Notes: generated from the letters alone by a model not told the origin. 64,000 nucleotides of DNA from Arthrobacter sp. ERGS1:01 (GCF_001281315.1 NZ_CP012479.1:2976001-3040000); one strand, 5' to 3'; shown: positions 17,170 through 26,132, counted from the first letter of the stretch. A program made the numbers and translations.

Positions 17170-18254
17170 GGAGATCCCTCGTTCGGGTGGTGTGCGGTCA
17201 CGGTCAGCGGTGATTGGAAGGACAGCAGCCGCAGCCACCCGGGATCGGGCCCAAAGGGTTGCAGGCGCGGCAGGGCGCGGGCGGTTTCCTCGACCACCAG
17301 GGCGGTTTCCAGCTCGGCCAGCTTGGCGCCCAGGCAACGGTGCAGGCCGTGGCCAAACGCGAGTGAATACGCCGTGGGCGCTGCGTCGGCCGGGTGCCGC
17401 CCCGTCAGCTCCAGCAGGATCTCCGCCCCGGCGGGGACTTCCAGGGTGCCCACGCGGGTGTCCCGGAGCGCGGCCCGCCGCCAGGTGTGGACCGAGGATT
17501 CCGTGGCCAGCACCGCGCGTACATGGGCGCGGGCTGCGTCCGGTTCCGCCAGCAACGCCCAGCCGTCCGGGGCGTGGAGCCCGCGGTACAGCGCCGTGTT
17601 GATCAGCTGCGCCGTGGTCTCCTGGCCCGCAATGACCAGGAAGTAGCCCAGCGAACAGACCTCGGCCTGGCTGAGCCCGGCGGCGTCGAGCACGCCAAAC
17701 AGCGAATCCGTGCCGCGGGCCGCCGCGGCCTCGTCACGGAGCCACCCGTAGAATTCCGCGGCACTGCGGGCCAACACCAGTTGCCGCTCCGGATCGGGCC
17801 AGCCCCAGAACAGCTCCAGTGAGTCCTGGCTCCAGCGCTTCAACAACTCCAACTCCGGGGTTGCCTGCCCCGTCAGCTCCGCCATGACGACGGGCGGGAT
17901 GTGCCGGCCCACGGCGTCGGCCAGGTCCACATGGCCGCGTTCAAGGGCGACGCCGGTCGCGGCCAGCCGCTGCCGGGCCAGCTCCCGCACGCGGGGCGCC
18001 ACGGCGGACACCTTGGCGGGCGTGAAGAACCGGGCCACCATGGTGCGGACGGCACGGTGCCGGTCCCCCGTGGCCGAGGCCAGGACGGGCGGCAGGGCAA
18101 AGCGCGCCTTGCTCAGGATCCGCAGGGTGGCCGGTGCCAGCGGAACTACCGAGGTGAGCGCGTTGGTGGGGGCAAAGTCCTCCGTGCGGCGCATGATGTC
18201 CCGGACCTGCCCGGGATCGCCGATGACCGCATAATCCATGCCTGCGTAGTTCAT
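17166..18254 (-). CDS. Compact cytochrome P450 in the biotin operon (possible BioI-like role)
   Basis: The product is 362 residues and starts at an ATGA overlap with bioF. It has a C-helix HRAVR, an I-helix AGQETT (209-214) and a heme loop FGHGLHRCLG (300-309, ligand C307). The K-helix ExxR motif is absent: the aligned positions read AVLA (247-250) before TESSVHTWRR. The following meander (F-x-P-x-R) is also shortened. About 40 N-terminal residues usual for P450s are missing. In Bacillus, the P450 BioI in the biotin operon cleaves acyl-ACP to give the pimeloyl group; a similar role here is inference from position. Confidence 0.85.
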   Translation of the reverse strand: MNYAGMDYAVIGDPGQVRDIMRRTEDFAPTNALTSVVPLAPATLRILSKARFALPPVLASATGDRHRAVRTMVARFFTPAKVSAVAPRVRELARQRLAATGVALERGHVDLADAVGRHIPPVVMAELTGQATPELELLKRWSQDSLELFWGWPDPERQLVLARSAAEFYGWLRDEAAAARGTDSLFGVLDAAGLSQAEVCSLGYFLVIAGQETTAQLINTALYRGLHAPDGWALLAEPDAARAHVRAVLATESSVHTWRRAALRDTRVGTLEVPAGAEILLELTGRHPADAAPTAYSLAFGHGLHRCLGAKLAELETALVVEETARALPRLQPFGPDPGWLRLLSFQSPLTVTAHHPNEGSP

Positions 18255-19396
18255 GCCGGGACCTCTTGGAGCCCGGATTCCAGCGCCCGGTTCACCGAGG
18301 CAGCGGCCCGCCGGAGCTCCGCATCCGTGAGGTTGGCCCGGGCCGTGAGCCGCACCCGGGACACGCCGTCGGGCACGCTGGGTGGCCGGAAACAGCCGAC
18401 GGCAACACCGGCTGCGCGCAAGGCGGCGGTCACGGTTGCGGCGCGCTCGGGCGAACCGACGGGGATGGACTGCACGGCCCCGGCCGACGGCTCCGTGCCG
18501 CACGCGAGCGCCAGCACCTGCGCGTTGCGGAGGACGCGGTGGGCGAGTTCCGGTTCGGCCAGCACGATCCCGGCCGCCTCGGCCGCTGCCGCCGCGGCCG
18601 CCGGTGCCAGGGCGGTGTCGAAGATGAAGGTCCTGGCCGTGTTCACCAGGTGCTCACGCAACAGGGTTGAGCCCAGGACGGCGCCGCCCTGCGAGCCAAG
18701 CGCCTTGGACAATGTAGCCGTGACGGCAACATGGCGCGTACCGGCCAGCCCGGCCGCATGCACCGCACCGCGGCCGTCCCCCGCGACACCGATCCCATGG
18801 GCCTCGTCCACCAGCAGGAGCGCATCGAACTCCGCGCAGAGTGCTGCCGCCTCGGCCAGCGGGGCGGCGTCGCCCAACACCGAATAGATGGATTCCAGCA
18901 CCACGACGGCCCGCGGCTGGCCGCGTGCGGCCAACGCCGTCGCAACTGCGGCCAGATCGTTGTGGGGCACCTCGACGGCCTCGGAACGGGACAGCCTGAT
19001 GCCATCCAGCAGGGAGGCATGGACGTGGGCATCGTAAATGAACAAGGTGCCGGGTCCGCCCAGCGCCGTCAGCACGCCAAGGTTTGCCGTGTATCCACTG
19101 GAAAATGCCAGGGCCGCATCCTGTCCGGTGAGCCGGCACAGCGCCCGTTCGAGTCCCTGGTGGGCGCCGGTGGTGCCGCACACCACCCGGGACGCGCGGG
19201 CTCCCGTGCCGTGTTCGTCCGTCGCCCGGGCGGCGGCGGCCGCAAGGCGGGGATCGCCGGCAAGGCCCAGGTAGTCGTTGGAGGCGAGGTCGATCAGCCC
19301 GGCCTGCGGTTCCGTGCGGCGCACGAGTCCGCGCCGCACCCGGACCGCGGCCCGTGAGCGCAACCAGGAATCCATGGCCGTTTCCGTGACCGCCAT
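18251..19396 (-). CDS. bioF: 8-amino-7-oxononanoate synthase
   Basis: The product is 381 residues. It condenses pimeloyl-CoA or pimeloyl-ACP with alanine to form KAPA, using PLP. SNDYLGL, DEAHGIG and the PLP lysine in TLSKALGSQGG are present. The ATG at 19396 overlaps the bioA stop (TGATG), and its own stop overlaps the P450 start (ATGA). The frame continues far upstream, but only as the antisense-like shadow of bioA. Confidence 0.95.
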   Translation of the reverse strand: MAVTETAMDSWLRSRAAVRVRRGLVRRTEPQAGLIDLASNDYLGLAGDPRLAAAAARATDEHGTGARASRVVCGTTGAHQGLERALCRLTGQDAALAFSSGYTANLGVLTALGGPGTLFIYDAHVHASLLDGIRLSRSEAVEVPHNDLAAVATALAARGQPRAVVVLESIYSVLGDAAPLAEAAALCAEFDALLLVDEAHGIGVAGDGRGAVHAAGLAGTRHVAVTATLSKALGSQGGAVLGSTLLREHLVNTARTFIFDTALAPAAAAAAAEAAGIVLAEPELAHRVLRNAQVLALACGTEPSAGAVQSIPVGSPERAATVTAALRAAGVAVGCFRPPSVPDGVSRVRLTARANLTDAELRRAAASVNRALESGLQEVPA

Positions 19397-20769
19397 CAGC
19401 CGTGCACCCGGGCCACCGCGGCGTGGATTCCGGCACCGATCGCGGCGATGTCCTCGGCCGTGCTCACGTACGGCGGCATCGTATAGACCAGGTTCCGGAA
19501 GGGGCGCACCCACACGCCATGCTCCAGGGCTGCGCGGGTCACGGCCGGGACATCGACGGGGCCGGACAGCTCGACGACGCCCACGGCACCGAGCGTGCGC
19601 ACGTCCCGGACGGAAGCCAGCCCGGCGGCCGGAGCCAGCGCGGCGGCCAGCCCCTCCCCGACCCGGGCAACCTGGCCCTGCCAGCCGGCCGAAGCCAGCA
19701 GTTCCAGGGACGCGCCCGCCACGGCGCAGGCCAGCGGGTTGGCCATGAACGTGGGGCCGTGCAGCAGGGAACGCAGCGGCGAGGCGGTGACGACGTCGGC
19801 CACGGCCGCAGAACACAGCATGGCGGCCAGCGTCAGGTAGCCGCCCGTCAAAGACTTGCCCACGCACATGATGTCCGGGACAACGGCGGCCCATTCGACG
19901 GCAAACAGCGTCCCGGTGCGGCCAAACCCGGTCGCGATCTCGTCGCAGATCAGCAGCAGGCCGTTGTCGCTGGCCACGCGCCGGGCGGCGGCGAGCGCGG
20001 CGGGTGCGTAGATGTACATGCCGCCGGCGCCTTGGAGTATGGGCTCCAGGACTATGCCGGCAAGCTCGTCGCGGTGGCGGGCCACCGTTTCCTCGAGGAT
20101 CCCGATCCAGGCCGCCACCTCTGCGGCGTCGGCCACGAGTTCGCCGTCCACCAGCCGGGCGGCGGGCGGGCGGGGCAGGAAGAGTTGCTGGGGAATCACG
20201 GACGGGAAGGCGGCATGCATGCCGTCCACGGGGTCGCACACGCCCATGGCCGCAAAGGTGTCGCCGTGGTAGCCGCCGCGCAGTGCAAGGAAGCGGGTGC
20301 GCCGGGGCCGGCCCATGCCTAACTGGTACTGAAGCGCCAGCTTCAGGGCAACCTCCACGGAAATGGACCCGGAGTCCGCCAGGAACACGTGCGCCAAGCC
20401 CTCCGGTGCCAGGTCGACGAGCCGTTCGGCCAGGTGTACGGCGGGTTCATGCGTGAGGCCGCCGAACATGACATGGCTGAACCGGCCGGCCTGGTCCAGC
20501 AGTGCACGGTCCAGGGCCGGGTGCCGGTAGCCGTGGATCGCCGACCACCACGAACTCATGGCATCAACGGCCTCAAAGGCGGTGCCGTCAGCAGCGGTGA
20601 GGCTCAGCCTCGTGCCCTCCGCTGCGTTCACGGCGAAGGGGGCATCGCCGTCGAGCGGTGAATAAGGGTGCCACAGCAGCCCGCGGTCACGGGCGATGAG
20701 GGACGCGGGAGTCGTTGCCTGTTCCGAGACGGCGGACTCCGGATGCGACAGGAGTGCTCCCCTAGGCAT
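19396..20769 (-). CDS. bioA: Adenosylmethionine-8-amino-7-oxononanoate aminotransferase
   Basis: About 457 residues. It converts KAPA to DAPA with S-adenosylmethionine as amino donor and PLP as cofactor. [25 protein letters not shown], the PLP lysine in VGKSLTGG and [13 protein letters not shown] are typical. I chose ATG 20769, which overlaps the end of bioB by eight bases; the recognisable family region begins about 25 residues later ([12 protein letters not shown]), so a shorter product from a non-ATG codon is possible. Second gene of the operon. Confidence 0.93.
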   Translation of the reverse strand: MPRGALLSHPESAVSEQATTPASLIARDRGLLWHPYSPLDGDAPFAVNAAEGTRLSLTAADGTAFEAVDAMSSWWSAIHGYRHPALDRALLDQAGRFSHVMFGGLTHEPAVHLAERLVDLAPEGLAHVFLADSGSISVEVALKLALQYQLGMGRPRRTRFLALRGGYHGDTFAAMGVCDPVDGMHAAFPSVIPQQLFLPRPPAARLVDGELVADAAEVAAWIGILEETVARHRDELAGIVLEPILQGAGGMYIYAPAALAAARRVASDNGLLLICDEIATGFGRTGTLFAVEWAAVVPDIMCVGKSLTGGYLTLAAMLCSAAVADVVTASPLRSLLHGPTFMANPLACAVAGASLELLASAGWQGQVARVGEGLAAALAPAAGLASVRDVRTLGAVGVVELSGPVDVPAVTRAALEHGVWVRPFRNLVYTMPPYVSTAEDIAAIGAGIHAAVARVHG

Positions 20770-21844
20770 TGGGGGCCATGGCCGTGCCGGCCCCGCGGCG
20801 ACGGATGGCAAGGGACCCGCCCGGGGAGGCGACGGCGTCGTCCGGGTCCTGAGTGCCGGGCTCCCGGCTGCCCAGGACGGTGAAACCGTTGTCCGCAATC
20901 ATCTCGAGGTCGGCCTTGGCCGCCTGGCCCTCGCTGGTCAGGTAGTCGCCCAGGAACAGCGAATTGGCCACCTGCAGGGCCAGCGGCTGGAGCGTGCGCA
21001 GGTGCATCTCGCGCCCGCCGGCCATGCGCAGCTCGGTGTCGGGGCGAGCGAAGCGGACCATGGCCAGGATGCGCAGGCAGGCGGCGGGGGTCAGCAGCCA
21101 AGTCCCTTCCAGGGGGGTGCCGTCGAAGGGCATCAGGAAGTTCACGGGGATGGATTCGCTGCCCAGTGCCCGCAGTGCGAAGACGGCGTCGACGAGGTCG
21201 TTATGGCTTTCGCCCATGCCCACGATGACGCCGGAGCAGGGCGAGAGGCCGGCGTCCTTGGCGTGCTCCACGGTGCGCACGCGGTCGGAAAATTCATGCG
21301 TGGAGCAAATGTCGGCGTACATGGATTCGCTGGTGTTGAGGTTGTGGTTGTAGGCGTCCACCCCCGCGGACTTCAGGCGATCGGCCTGGCCGTCCTTGAG
21401 GATGCCCAGGCAGGCGCACACCTCGACGTGGGGGTTGCCGTCCTTGAGCTCGCGGACCATCCCGGCCACGCGGTCCACGTCGCGATCGCTGGGGCCCTTG
21501 CCGCTGGCCACCATGCAGATGCGCGATGCCCCGGCGCCGATGCCGGTGGCGGCCTGGGCCAGCGCCTCCTCCGGCTTGAGCCAGGTGTACTTCAGGATTT
21601 GGGCGGCGGAGCCCAGGCGCTGCGAACAGTAGGTGCAGTCCTCCGGGCAAAGCCCCGATTTCAGGTTGACGAGGTAGTTCACCTTGACGGTGTTGCCGAA
21701 GTGGGCGCGACGCAAACGTGCAGCGGCCGCCACCACCTCCAGCAGTTGGTCGTCGGTGGATTCGAGGACGGCGAGCGCCTCTTCACGGGTCAGCTCGGCA
21801 CCGGACAGCTGCCGGTCGGCAAGGTCGTTAAAGTAATTGAACAC
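20762..21844 (-). CDS. bioB: Biotin synthase
   Basis: The product is 360 residues. This radical SAM enzyme inserts sulfur into dethiobiotin. The [4Fe-4S] triad CPEDCTYC is at 66-73, with [19 protein letters not shown] and [17 protein letters not shown] further on. The GTG at 21844 lies six bases after CACACT, and the regulator box is centred on the start codon, so the message is probably leaderless. It heads the operon bioB-bioA-bioF-P450-bioD. No bioC or bioH homologue is seen nearby, leaving the pimelate source open. Confidence 0.96.
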   Translation of the reverse strand: MFNYFNDLADRQLSGAELTREEALAVLESTDDQLLEVVAAAARLRRAHFGNTVKVNYLVNLKSGLCPEDCTYCSQRLGSAAQILKYTWLKPEEALAQAATGIGAGASRICMVASGKGPSDRDVDRVAGMVRELKDGNPHVEVCACLGILKDGQADRLKSAGVDAYNHNLNTSESMYADICSTHEFSDRVRTVEHAKDAGLSPCSGVIVGMGESHNDLVDAVFALRALGSESIPVNFLMPFDGTPLEGTWLLTPAACLRILAMVRFARPDTELRMAGGREMHLRTLQPLALQVANSLFLGDYLTSEGQAAKADLEMIADNGFTVLGSREPGTQDPDDAVASPGGSLAIRRRGAGTAMAPNA

Positions 21845-21851
21845 TGTTCAA
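21837..21851. promoter_or_regulatory. BioQ operator over the bioB start codon
   Basis: TTGAACACTGTTCAA has seven-base arms around one central base. It contains TGAAC-N3-GTTCA, close to the BioQ box described in corynebacteria and mycobacteria. It covers the predicted transcription start and the GTG of bioB. Confidence 0.75.
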
Positions 21852-21879
21852 GTGTGTGAGGCGGCGGCCCCGCTGTCAA
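21851..21879 (-). promoter_or_regulatory. bioB promoter
   Basis: TTGACA (21879-21874) and CACACT (21856-21851) are 17 bases apart on the minus strand. The GTG follows six bases after the -10. Confidence 0.6.
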
Positions 21880-21954
21880 TCGGGGCACCCCGGCATGGGG
21901 GAAGATAAAGGGGCGCCGCAGGGGCGCTAGGACTTTGCCGAAGGGGAGCTGGCC

Positions 21955-22503
21955 ATGGCGCTGACACGCGAACAGATCGTCGACGCCGCCCTGGGAATCC
22001 TGCGCGAATACGGGCTCGCTGACCTCTCCATGCGCCGCCTGGCCCGGGACCTGGACGTCCAGGTCGGCGCCCTCTACTGGCACATCAAGAACAAGCAGGA
22101 CCTGCTGACGGTGCTGGCCGGGCGGATTCTGGCACCCGTGGGCGAGGCGGCCACGCTGCGCGAACTGGCCGTGTCGATCCGCACCGCCCTCTTGGCCGTC
22201 CGCGACGGCGCCGAGGTGGTGGCCCTGGCCCATGTGCTGGCGCCGGCGGGGCCTTCCGCCCTGCTGCGTGTACGGGGCCTGTTGGACGCGCAGGGCCTGA
22301 CGGACCAGGAGGGGCGGTGGGCCGCCGACGCGGTGGTCAACTACATTTTGGGCGCCGTCACGCAGGAGCAGACCCGCGCCGGTTTCACCCGGGCGGGCCT
22401 GCTGGACGCCATGGACTCCGACACCGATGCGGCGTTCGGTTACGGCCTGGAGCTGTTCCTCGCCGGGCTGGCCGGCGAGGGCAGCGGCCCCCGCACGGCC
22501 TGA
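21955..22503 (+). CDS. bioQ: TetR-family biotin regulator, BioQ-like
   Basis: The product is 182 residues. An N-terminal TetR helix-turn-helix (LADLSMRRLARDLDVQVGALYWHIKNKQ) is followed by a TetR_C-type ligand domain. AAGGGGAGC precedes the ATG. It diverges from bioB, and a BioQ-type box lies at the bioB start, so repression of biotin synthesis is the likely role. In known systems the biotin signal acts indirectly or through an unknown ligand. Only one box was seen, about 105 bp upstream of this gene. Confidence 0.82.
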   Translation: MALTREQIVDAALGILREYGLADLSMRRLARDLDVQVGALYWHIKNKQDLLTVLAGRILAPVGEAATLRELAVSIRTALLAVRDGAEVVALAHVLAPAGPSALLRVRGLLDAQGLTDQEGRWAADAVVNYILGAVTQEQTRAGFTRAGLLDAMDSDTDAAFGYGLELFLAGLAGEGSGPRTA

Positions 22504-22505
22504 GA

Positions 22506-23813
22506 CTAGGCCGCGGTGCGCTGGGCCAGGTGTCCGCGCAGGGTGGTGGCCGTGTACTCCGTGCGGAACAATCCGCGCCGCTGCAGTTGCGGCACCACCA
22601 GCGTCACGAAGTCCTCCAGAGATTCGGGCAGCAGCGGCGGCATCAGGTTGAAACCGTCCGCACCGCCCTCCTCAAACCATTGCTGCATTTGACCGGCCAC
22701 CTCGGCCGGGGTGCCCACCATGGTGGCGTGGCCGCCGCCGGCCGCCAGCCGGCCCAGGAGTTGGCGCACCGTTGGCTGCTCGGTCTCGATGATCCGCAGG
22801 ATCGTGGCGTAGCGGCCCGCCGGCCCCGTGAAGTCCGACGCCGGCACCAGGGCCGGCACGGGAGCGTCAAGCTCCCAGCCGCTGCAGTCGCGTTGGACGA
22901 ACCGGCCCAGTTGGGCCAACGAGGTCTCCACCGGCAGGGCGGCGTCCACGGCGGCTTGCTTGGCCAGCGCCTCCTCCCGGGTGGCGGCAACATAGGTGAC
23001 CAGACCGGGCATGATGGCGACGGCGTCGGGATCCCGCCCGGCCTCGGCGATGCGGCGCTTGACGTCGGCGTAGTACGCCTGGGCGCTGGGCAGGTCATAG
23101 GCCACCGCATACACGCCCTCGGCATAGCTGGCGGCGAGTGCGCGGCCGGGCTCGGAAGCTCCGGCCTGGAACAGCACGGGCCGGCCCTGCGGCGAGCGCG
23201 GCACGTTCAACGGCCCGTCAACACTGAAATGCGCACCTTGGTGGAGCACGGGGCGCACCAGGGACGGATCCGCGTAACGCCCGGCCCGGTCCCGCAGCAG
23301 GGCGTCGCCGTCCCAGGAGTCCCACAGACCCTGTGCAACGTCAATGAATTCGGCGGCCCGGGCGTAGCGCTCCTCGTGCGGCGGCATGGCGGGCATCCCG
23401 TGGTTGCGGGCCTCGGCGTCGAACATGGACGTCACCACGTTCACGCCCATGCGACCGCCGCTGATGTGGTCCAGCGACGCCAGCATGCGGGCGGCGTGGA
23501 ACGGCTCATAGAACGTGGAGGACACCGTGCTGACCAGCCCGATCCGATCGGTGGCCCGGGCAATGGCCGCCAGCATGGTCAGGGGTTCCAGGTGCCACAG
23601 CGGACCACTTGCCGGATCGCCGGCGGACTGGCCGTCGGCGAAGAAGACCGCGTCGAAGAGCCCGCGTTCGGCCACTTGGGCCAGCCGTTCGTAGAAGCGG
23701 ATGTCGCCCAGCTCCGCAATCGGCGAGTCGGGCAGCCGCCAGGCCGCTCCGTGGTGGCCGCAGCCGTGCAGGAAAACGTTCAGGTGCAGTTGCCGGGCGG
23801 ACGTGCCGGGCAT
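22506..23813 (-). CDS. LLM-class flavin-dependent monooxygenase (NtaA/SnaA/DmoA type)
   Basis: The product is 435 residues. The family uses FMNH2 supplied by a reductase to oxidise small organic substrates (nitrilotriacetate, dibenzothiophene sulfone, dimethyl sulfide). LHLNVFLHGCGHHGAAWR at the N-terminus, DAVFFADGQ, SGGRMGVNVVTS and QAGASEPGRALA are the familiar blocks. The ATG at 23813 overlaps the upstream SDR stop (TGATG), so the two are coupled. The transcript carries a TPP riboswitch, which suggests a thiamine-related substrate or need. The actual substrate is unknown. Confidence 0.88.
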   Translation of the reverse strand: MPGTSARQLHLNVFLHGCGHHGAAWRLPDSPIAELGDIRFYERLAQVAERGLFDAVFFADGQSAGDPASGPLWHLEPLTMLAAIARATDRIGLVSTVSSTFYEPFHAARMLASLDHISGGRMGVNVVTSMFDAEARNHGMPAMPPHEERYARAAEFIDVAQGLWDSWDGDALLRDRAGRYADPSLVRPVLHQGAHFSVDGPLNVPRSPQGRPVLFQAGASEPGRALAASYAEGVYAVAYDLPSAQAYYADVKRRIAEAGRDPDAVAIMPGLVTYVAATREEALAKQAAVDAALPVETSLAQLGRFVQRDCSGWELDAPVPALVPASDFTGPAGRYATILRIIETEQPTVRQLLGRLAAGGGHATMVGTPAEVAGQMQQWFEEGGADGFNLMPPLLPESLEDFVTLVVPQLQRRGLFRTEYTATTLRGHLAQRTAA

Positions 23814-24577
23814 CAGTTCATCACCAGTCCGCCGTCGACCATGAGGTTCTGGCCGGTCACCGACCGGGCCCACGGCGAGGCGAAGAACAGCACGGCGTCG
23901 GCGAGCTCGGCCGGCGTCGTGACCCGGCGCAGCGGCGTGGCTGCGGCAATGTAGTCGAACACCTCATCGGGGGTTGCGGCGCTCGCGTCGGTGGTGCGCA
24001 GCAGGCCGCTGGAGACCATGTTGACGCTGATGTTTTCCGGGCCGAGGTCCGCGGCCAGCGTGCGGGTCAGGGACAGCAGCGCCGCCTTTGCCGCCGTGTA
24101 GTCGTGGTACGGCACCACGGGGTTGTGGAACAGGTTGGTGCCGATGTTCACGACCCGGCCAAAGCCGTGCGCTTTCATGCCGGGCAGGGCCGCCTGCGTG
24201 GTGTTCAAGGCACCGCGGACGCTGCCGGAGAACTGGGCGTCAAAGTCGGCCCAGGCGATCCCGGCGGCGGTGGCGCGGGCGTCGCCGTTGAAGGAATACG
24301 CGGCCAGGGCGTTGTTCACGACGGTCGTGACGGGGGCGCCAAAGTGCTGCTCCGCCGCCGCGAACATGGCCGCCACCTCCTCCGGGCTGGTGACGTCACC
24401 CTGCACGGCCAGCGCCCGGTCCGGCCCGGCCTCGGTGGCCAGTTCCCGGGCACCGTCGGCGCTGCTGCGGTAGTTGAGCACCACCTTGGAGCCGGCACCC
24501 AAAAACGCCCGGGCGATGTGGGTGCCCAGGCCGCGGCCGGCACCCGTGACGAGCACTGTTTGTTCTGAAAACTGCAT
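23813..24577 (-). CDS. Short-chain dehydrogenase/reductase under TPP riboswitch control
   Basis: The product is 254 residues, a classical SDR. The cofactor loop TGAGRGLG, NNALAAY, and the catalytic tyrosine and lysine in YTAAK are present; the C-terminus ends MVDGGLVMN. AAGGTGGAG precedes the ATG. It is the first gene after the TPP riboswitch and is coupled to the monooxygenase. It would be annotated by homology as a 3-oxoacyl-ACP reductase, but the control suggests a thiamine-linked role. Confidence 0.88.
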   Translation of the reverse strand: MQFSEQTVLVTGAGRGLGTHIARAFLGAGSKVVLNYRSSADGARELATEAGPDRALAVQGDVTSPEEVAAMFAAAEQHFGAPVTTVVNNALAAYSFNGDARATAAGIAWADFDAQFSGSVRGALNTTQAALPGMKAHGFGRVVNIGTNLFHNPVVPYHDYTAAKAALLSLTRTLAADLGPENISVNMVSSGLLRTTDASAATPDEVFDYIAAATPLRRVTTPAELADAVLFFASPWARSVTGQNLMVDGGLVMN

Positions 24578-24657
24578 GGTACTCCACCTTGAAATAAGGC
24601 GAAAAGATGGGCACGGCGATGCTGCGCCGCGAAAGGCGGGCGCACAAAAACCGGCGG

Positions 24658-24733
24658 GACATCCCTTCGCTAGTGCTAACTAGATCAGGTTCAACGGGTG
24701 TGATTCTCAGCCCCGCAAGGGGCACCCCGTGTC
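24658..24733 (-). promoter_or_regulatory. TPP riboswitch (THI element)
   Basis: On the minus strand the conserved core is complete: GGGGTGCC, CTGAGA, ACCC, GAACCTGATCT, GTTAGCAC and GCGAAGGGA in order. P1 ends GACA/TGTC close it and CCCC-TTGC-GGGG forms the P3 arm. It lies about 80 bases before the SDR start. A GC-rich hairpin at roughly 24628-24647 may be part of the expression platform. Binding of thiamine pyrophosphate is expected to lower expression. Confidence 0.95.
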
Positions 24734-24743
24734 ACTGCCAGCG

Positions 24744-24749
24744 AGTCTA
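24744..24749 (-). promoter_or_regulatory. -10 box of the riboswitch transcript
   Basis: TAGACT on the minus strand lies about ten bases before the riboswitch core. No good -35 is seen. Confidence 0.45.
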
Positions 24750-24771
24750 GCCGAAGCCCGCCGCCGCGCCG

Positions 24772-24840
24772 TTGCTGCGTTCAGCTTGTTACGTCCGGCT
24801 TGGTGCGTTCAGCTAACTATGTCCGGCTCGCTACGTCCGG
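24772..24840. repeat. Imperfect 28-bp tandem repeat
   Basis: Two units of the form TTGsTGCGTTCAGCTnnnTA, each followed by yGTCCGGC, occur at 24772-24799 and 24800-24827, with a partial third reaching into the end of the GNAT-AAA gene. It lies upstream of the riboswitch promoter. Function unknown. Confidence 0.6.
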
Positions 24841-26132
24841 GCCAGGGCGTCGATGTCCTCGAGGAAGTCCGCGGCCACGGCCTCGCTGACGGTGGCCCGG
24901 GTGTCGGCAATGGTCTCCAGGTAGTCGGCGGTGACCGGACCGCGCGGGTCGGTGAGAGGCCCGCCCACCCCGGCATCGACGTCGTACACGGCCTTTTCCA
25001 GGGCACGCTGGGAGGCGCTGCGTGCGGCAAACTCGATATCCGCCGGGGAGAAGCCGCTGCTGGCTGCGACCAGGCCGGCCACATCCACGTGTTCGAGCAC
25101 GGTGTCCGGGATGAAGCGGCACCACATGGCGGTGCGGGCCTCGGCGTCGGGCAGGCCGATGGGGATGACGTAGTCGAAACGGCCGTGGCGCAGGAACGCC
25201 GAATCCAGTGAGCGGATGAAGTTCGTGGCGCACACCAGCAAGCGCCCGGGCTGGTCCCGGAAGGCCGGGATGATCTTCAGCAGCTCGTTGGTCACGCCCT
25301 GCATGGGCGAGGGCGGCTCCCCGGAGCGCTGCGAGGCGATCTCCTCCACCTCATCGATGAACACCACGGCGTGCTCCAGCTCGGCAATGTCCAGGAAGGT
25401 TTGGCGCAGCGCACCGGCCAGGCCGCCGGGCTCCCCCGCCAGCCGGGACGGAAAGACCTCCACGAACGGCCATTCCAGCCGGGACGCGATGGCCTTGGCG
25501 AAGGTGGTCTTGCCGGTGCCGGGCGGGCCGAACAGCACGACGGCGCGCGGCGGCACCACGCCGAACTCCTCGGCGAGCTCGGACTCGGCCAGCGGCAGCA
25601 CGAGCCGGCGTTCCAGCAGTTCCTTCTCCGCCGTCATTCCGGCCACCCGGTGCCACAAGTCCCGCGGCAGCAGCCGGCCGCCCAGCTCTTCCAGGGCGCC
25701 CAGTTCGGCCCGCTGGACCGGGATGCGCCGCTCAAAGTAGCGCAGGTTCTTCTTCACCACGAAGCCGCGGTTGGAAAACGCCTCCACCCGGTTCTCGGTG
25801 TCCGGCATCAGGGCGGAGAGCTTGTTCAGCCCGTGCGCGGCCATGCGGTTTTCGACGGCGGCCAGCAGCGACGTGCCGATCCCCCGGCCGCGGAACTCGG
25901 GCAGCGTGGACAGGAACACGATCCAGCCCTGGTCGTGGGCGGCCCGGCCGACGGCGGCACCCACGATCTGTTCGCCCTGGACGGCCACCACGGCGTGGTC
26001 CTTCTCGCAGGAGGCCAGCACCTCGGACAGGTCATAGACGGGTTCCACCCCGCTGGCGCGCAGGGATTGCCACAGGGACAGGATCCCCTCCACGTCCTGC
26101 GAGTGAAAATCCCGGATCTTCCACGATGTCAT
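24831..26132 (-). CDS. GNAT acetyltransferase fused to an AAA+ ATPase
   Basis: The product is 433 residues with two parts. Residues 1-135 are a GNAT domain with the acetyl-CoA loop RGRGIG (81-86) and NRGFVVKKN. Residues 165-400 are an AAA+ module with Walker A GPPGTGKTT (202-210), Walker B VVFIDEVEEI (D260, E261), sensor-1 ATN and the arginine-rich HGRFD. A C-terminal helical lid follows. The AAA part resembles FtsH/CDC48-type modules. The fusion suggests ATP-driven remodelling coupled to protein or small-molecule acetylation; the target is unknown. ATG at 26132 begins a good family N-terminus. Confidence 0.85.
   Translation of the reverse strand: MTSWKIRDFHSQDVEGILSLWQSLRASGVEPVYDLSEVLASCEKDHAVVAVQGEQIVGAAVGRAAHDQGWIVFLSTLPEFRGRGIGTSLLAAVENRMAAHGLNKLSALMPDTENRVEAFSNRGFVVKKNLRYFERRIPVQRAELGALEELGGRLLPRDLWHRVAGMTAEKELLERRLVLPLAESELAEEFGVVPPRAVVLFGPPGTGKTTFAKAIASRLEWPFVEVFPSRLAGEPGGLAGALRQTFLDIAELEHAVVFIDEVEEIASQRSGEPPSPMQGVTNELLKIIPAFRDQPGRLLVCATNFIRSLDSAFLRHGRFDYVIPIGLPDAEARTAMWCRFIPDTVLEHVDVAGLVAASSGFSPADIEFAARSASQRALEKAVYDVDAGVGGPLTDPRGPVTADYLETIADTRATVSEAVAADFLEDIDALART

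Noticed and set aside
22317..23954. 545-codon plus-strand frame opposite the LLM monooxygenase
   Set aside because: Low-complexity composition and no motif. The minus strand carries a complete monooxygenase.
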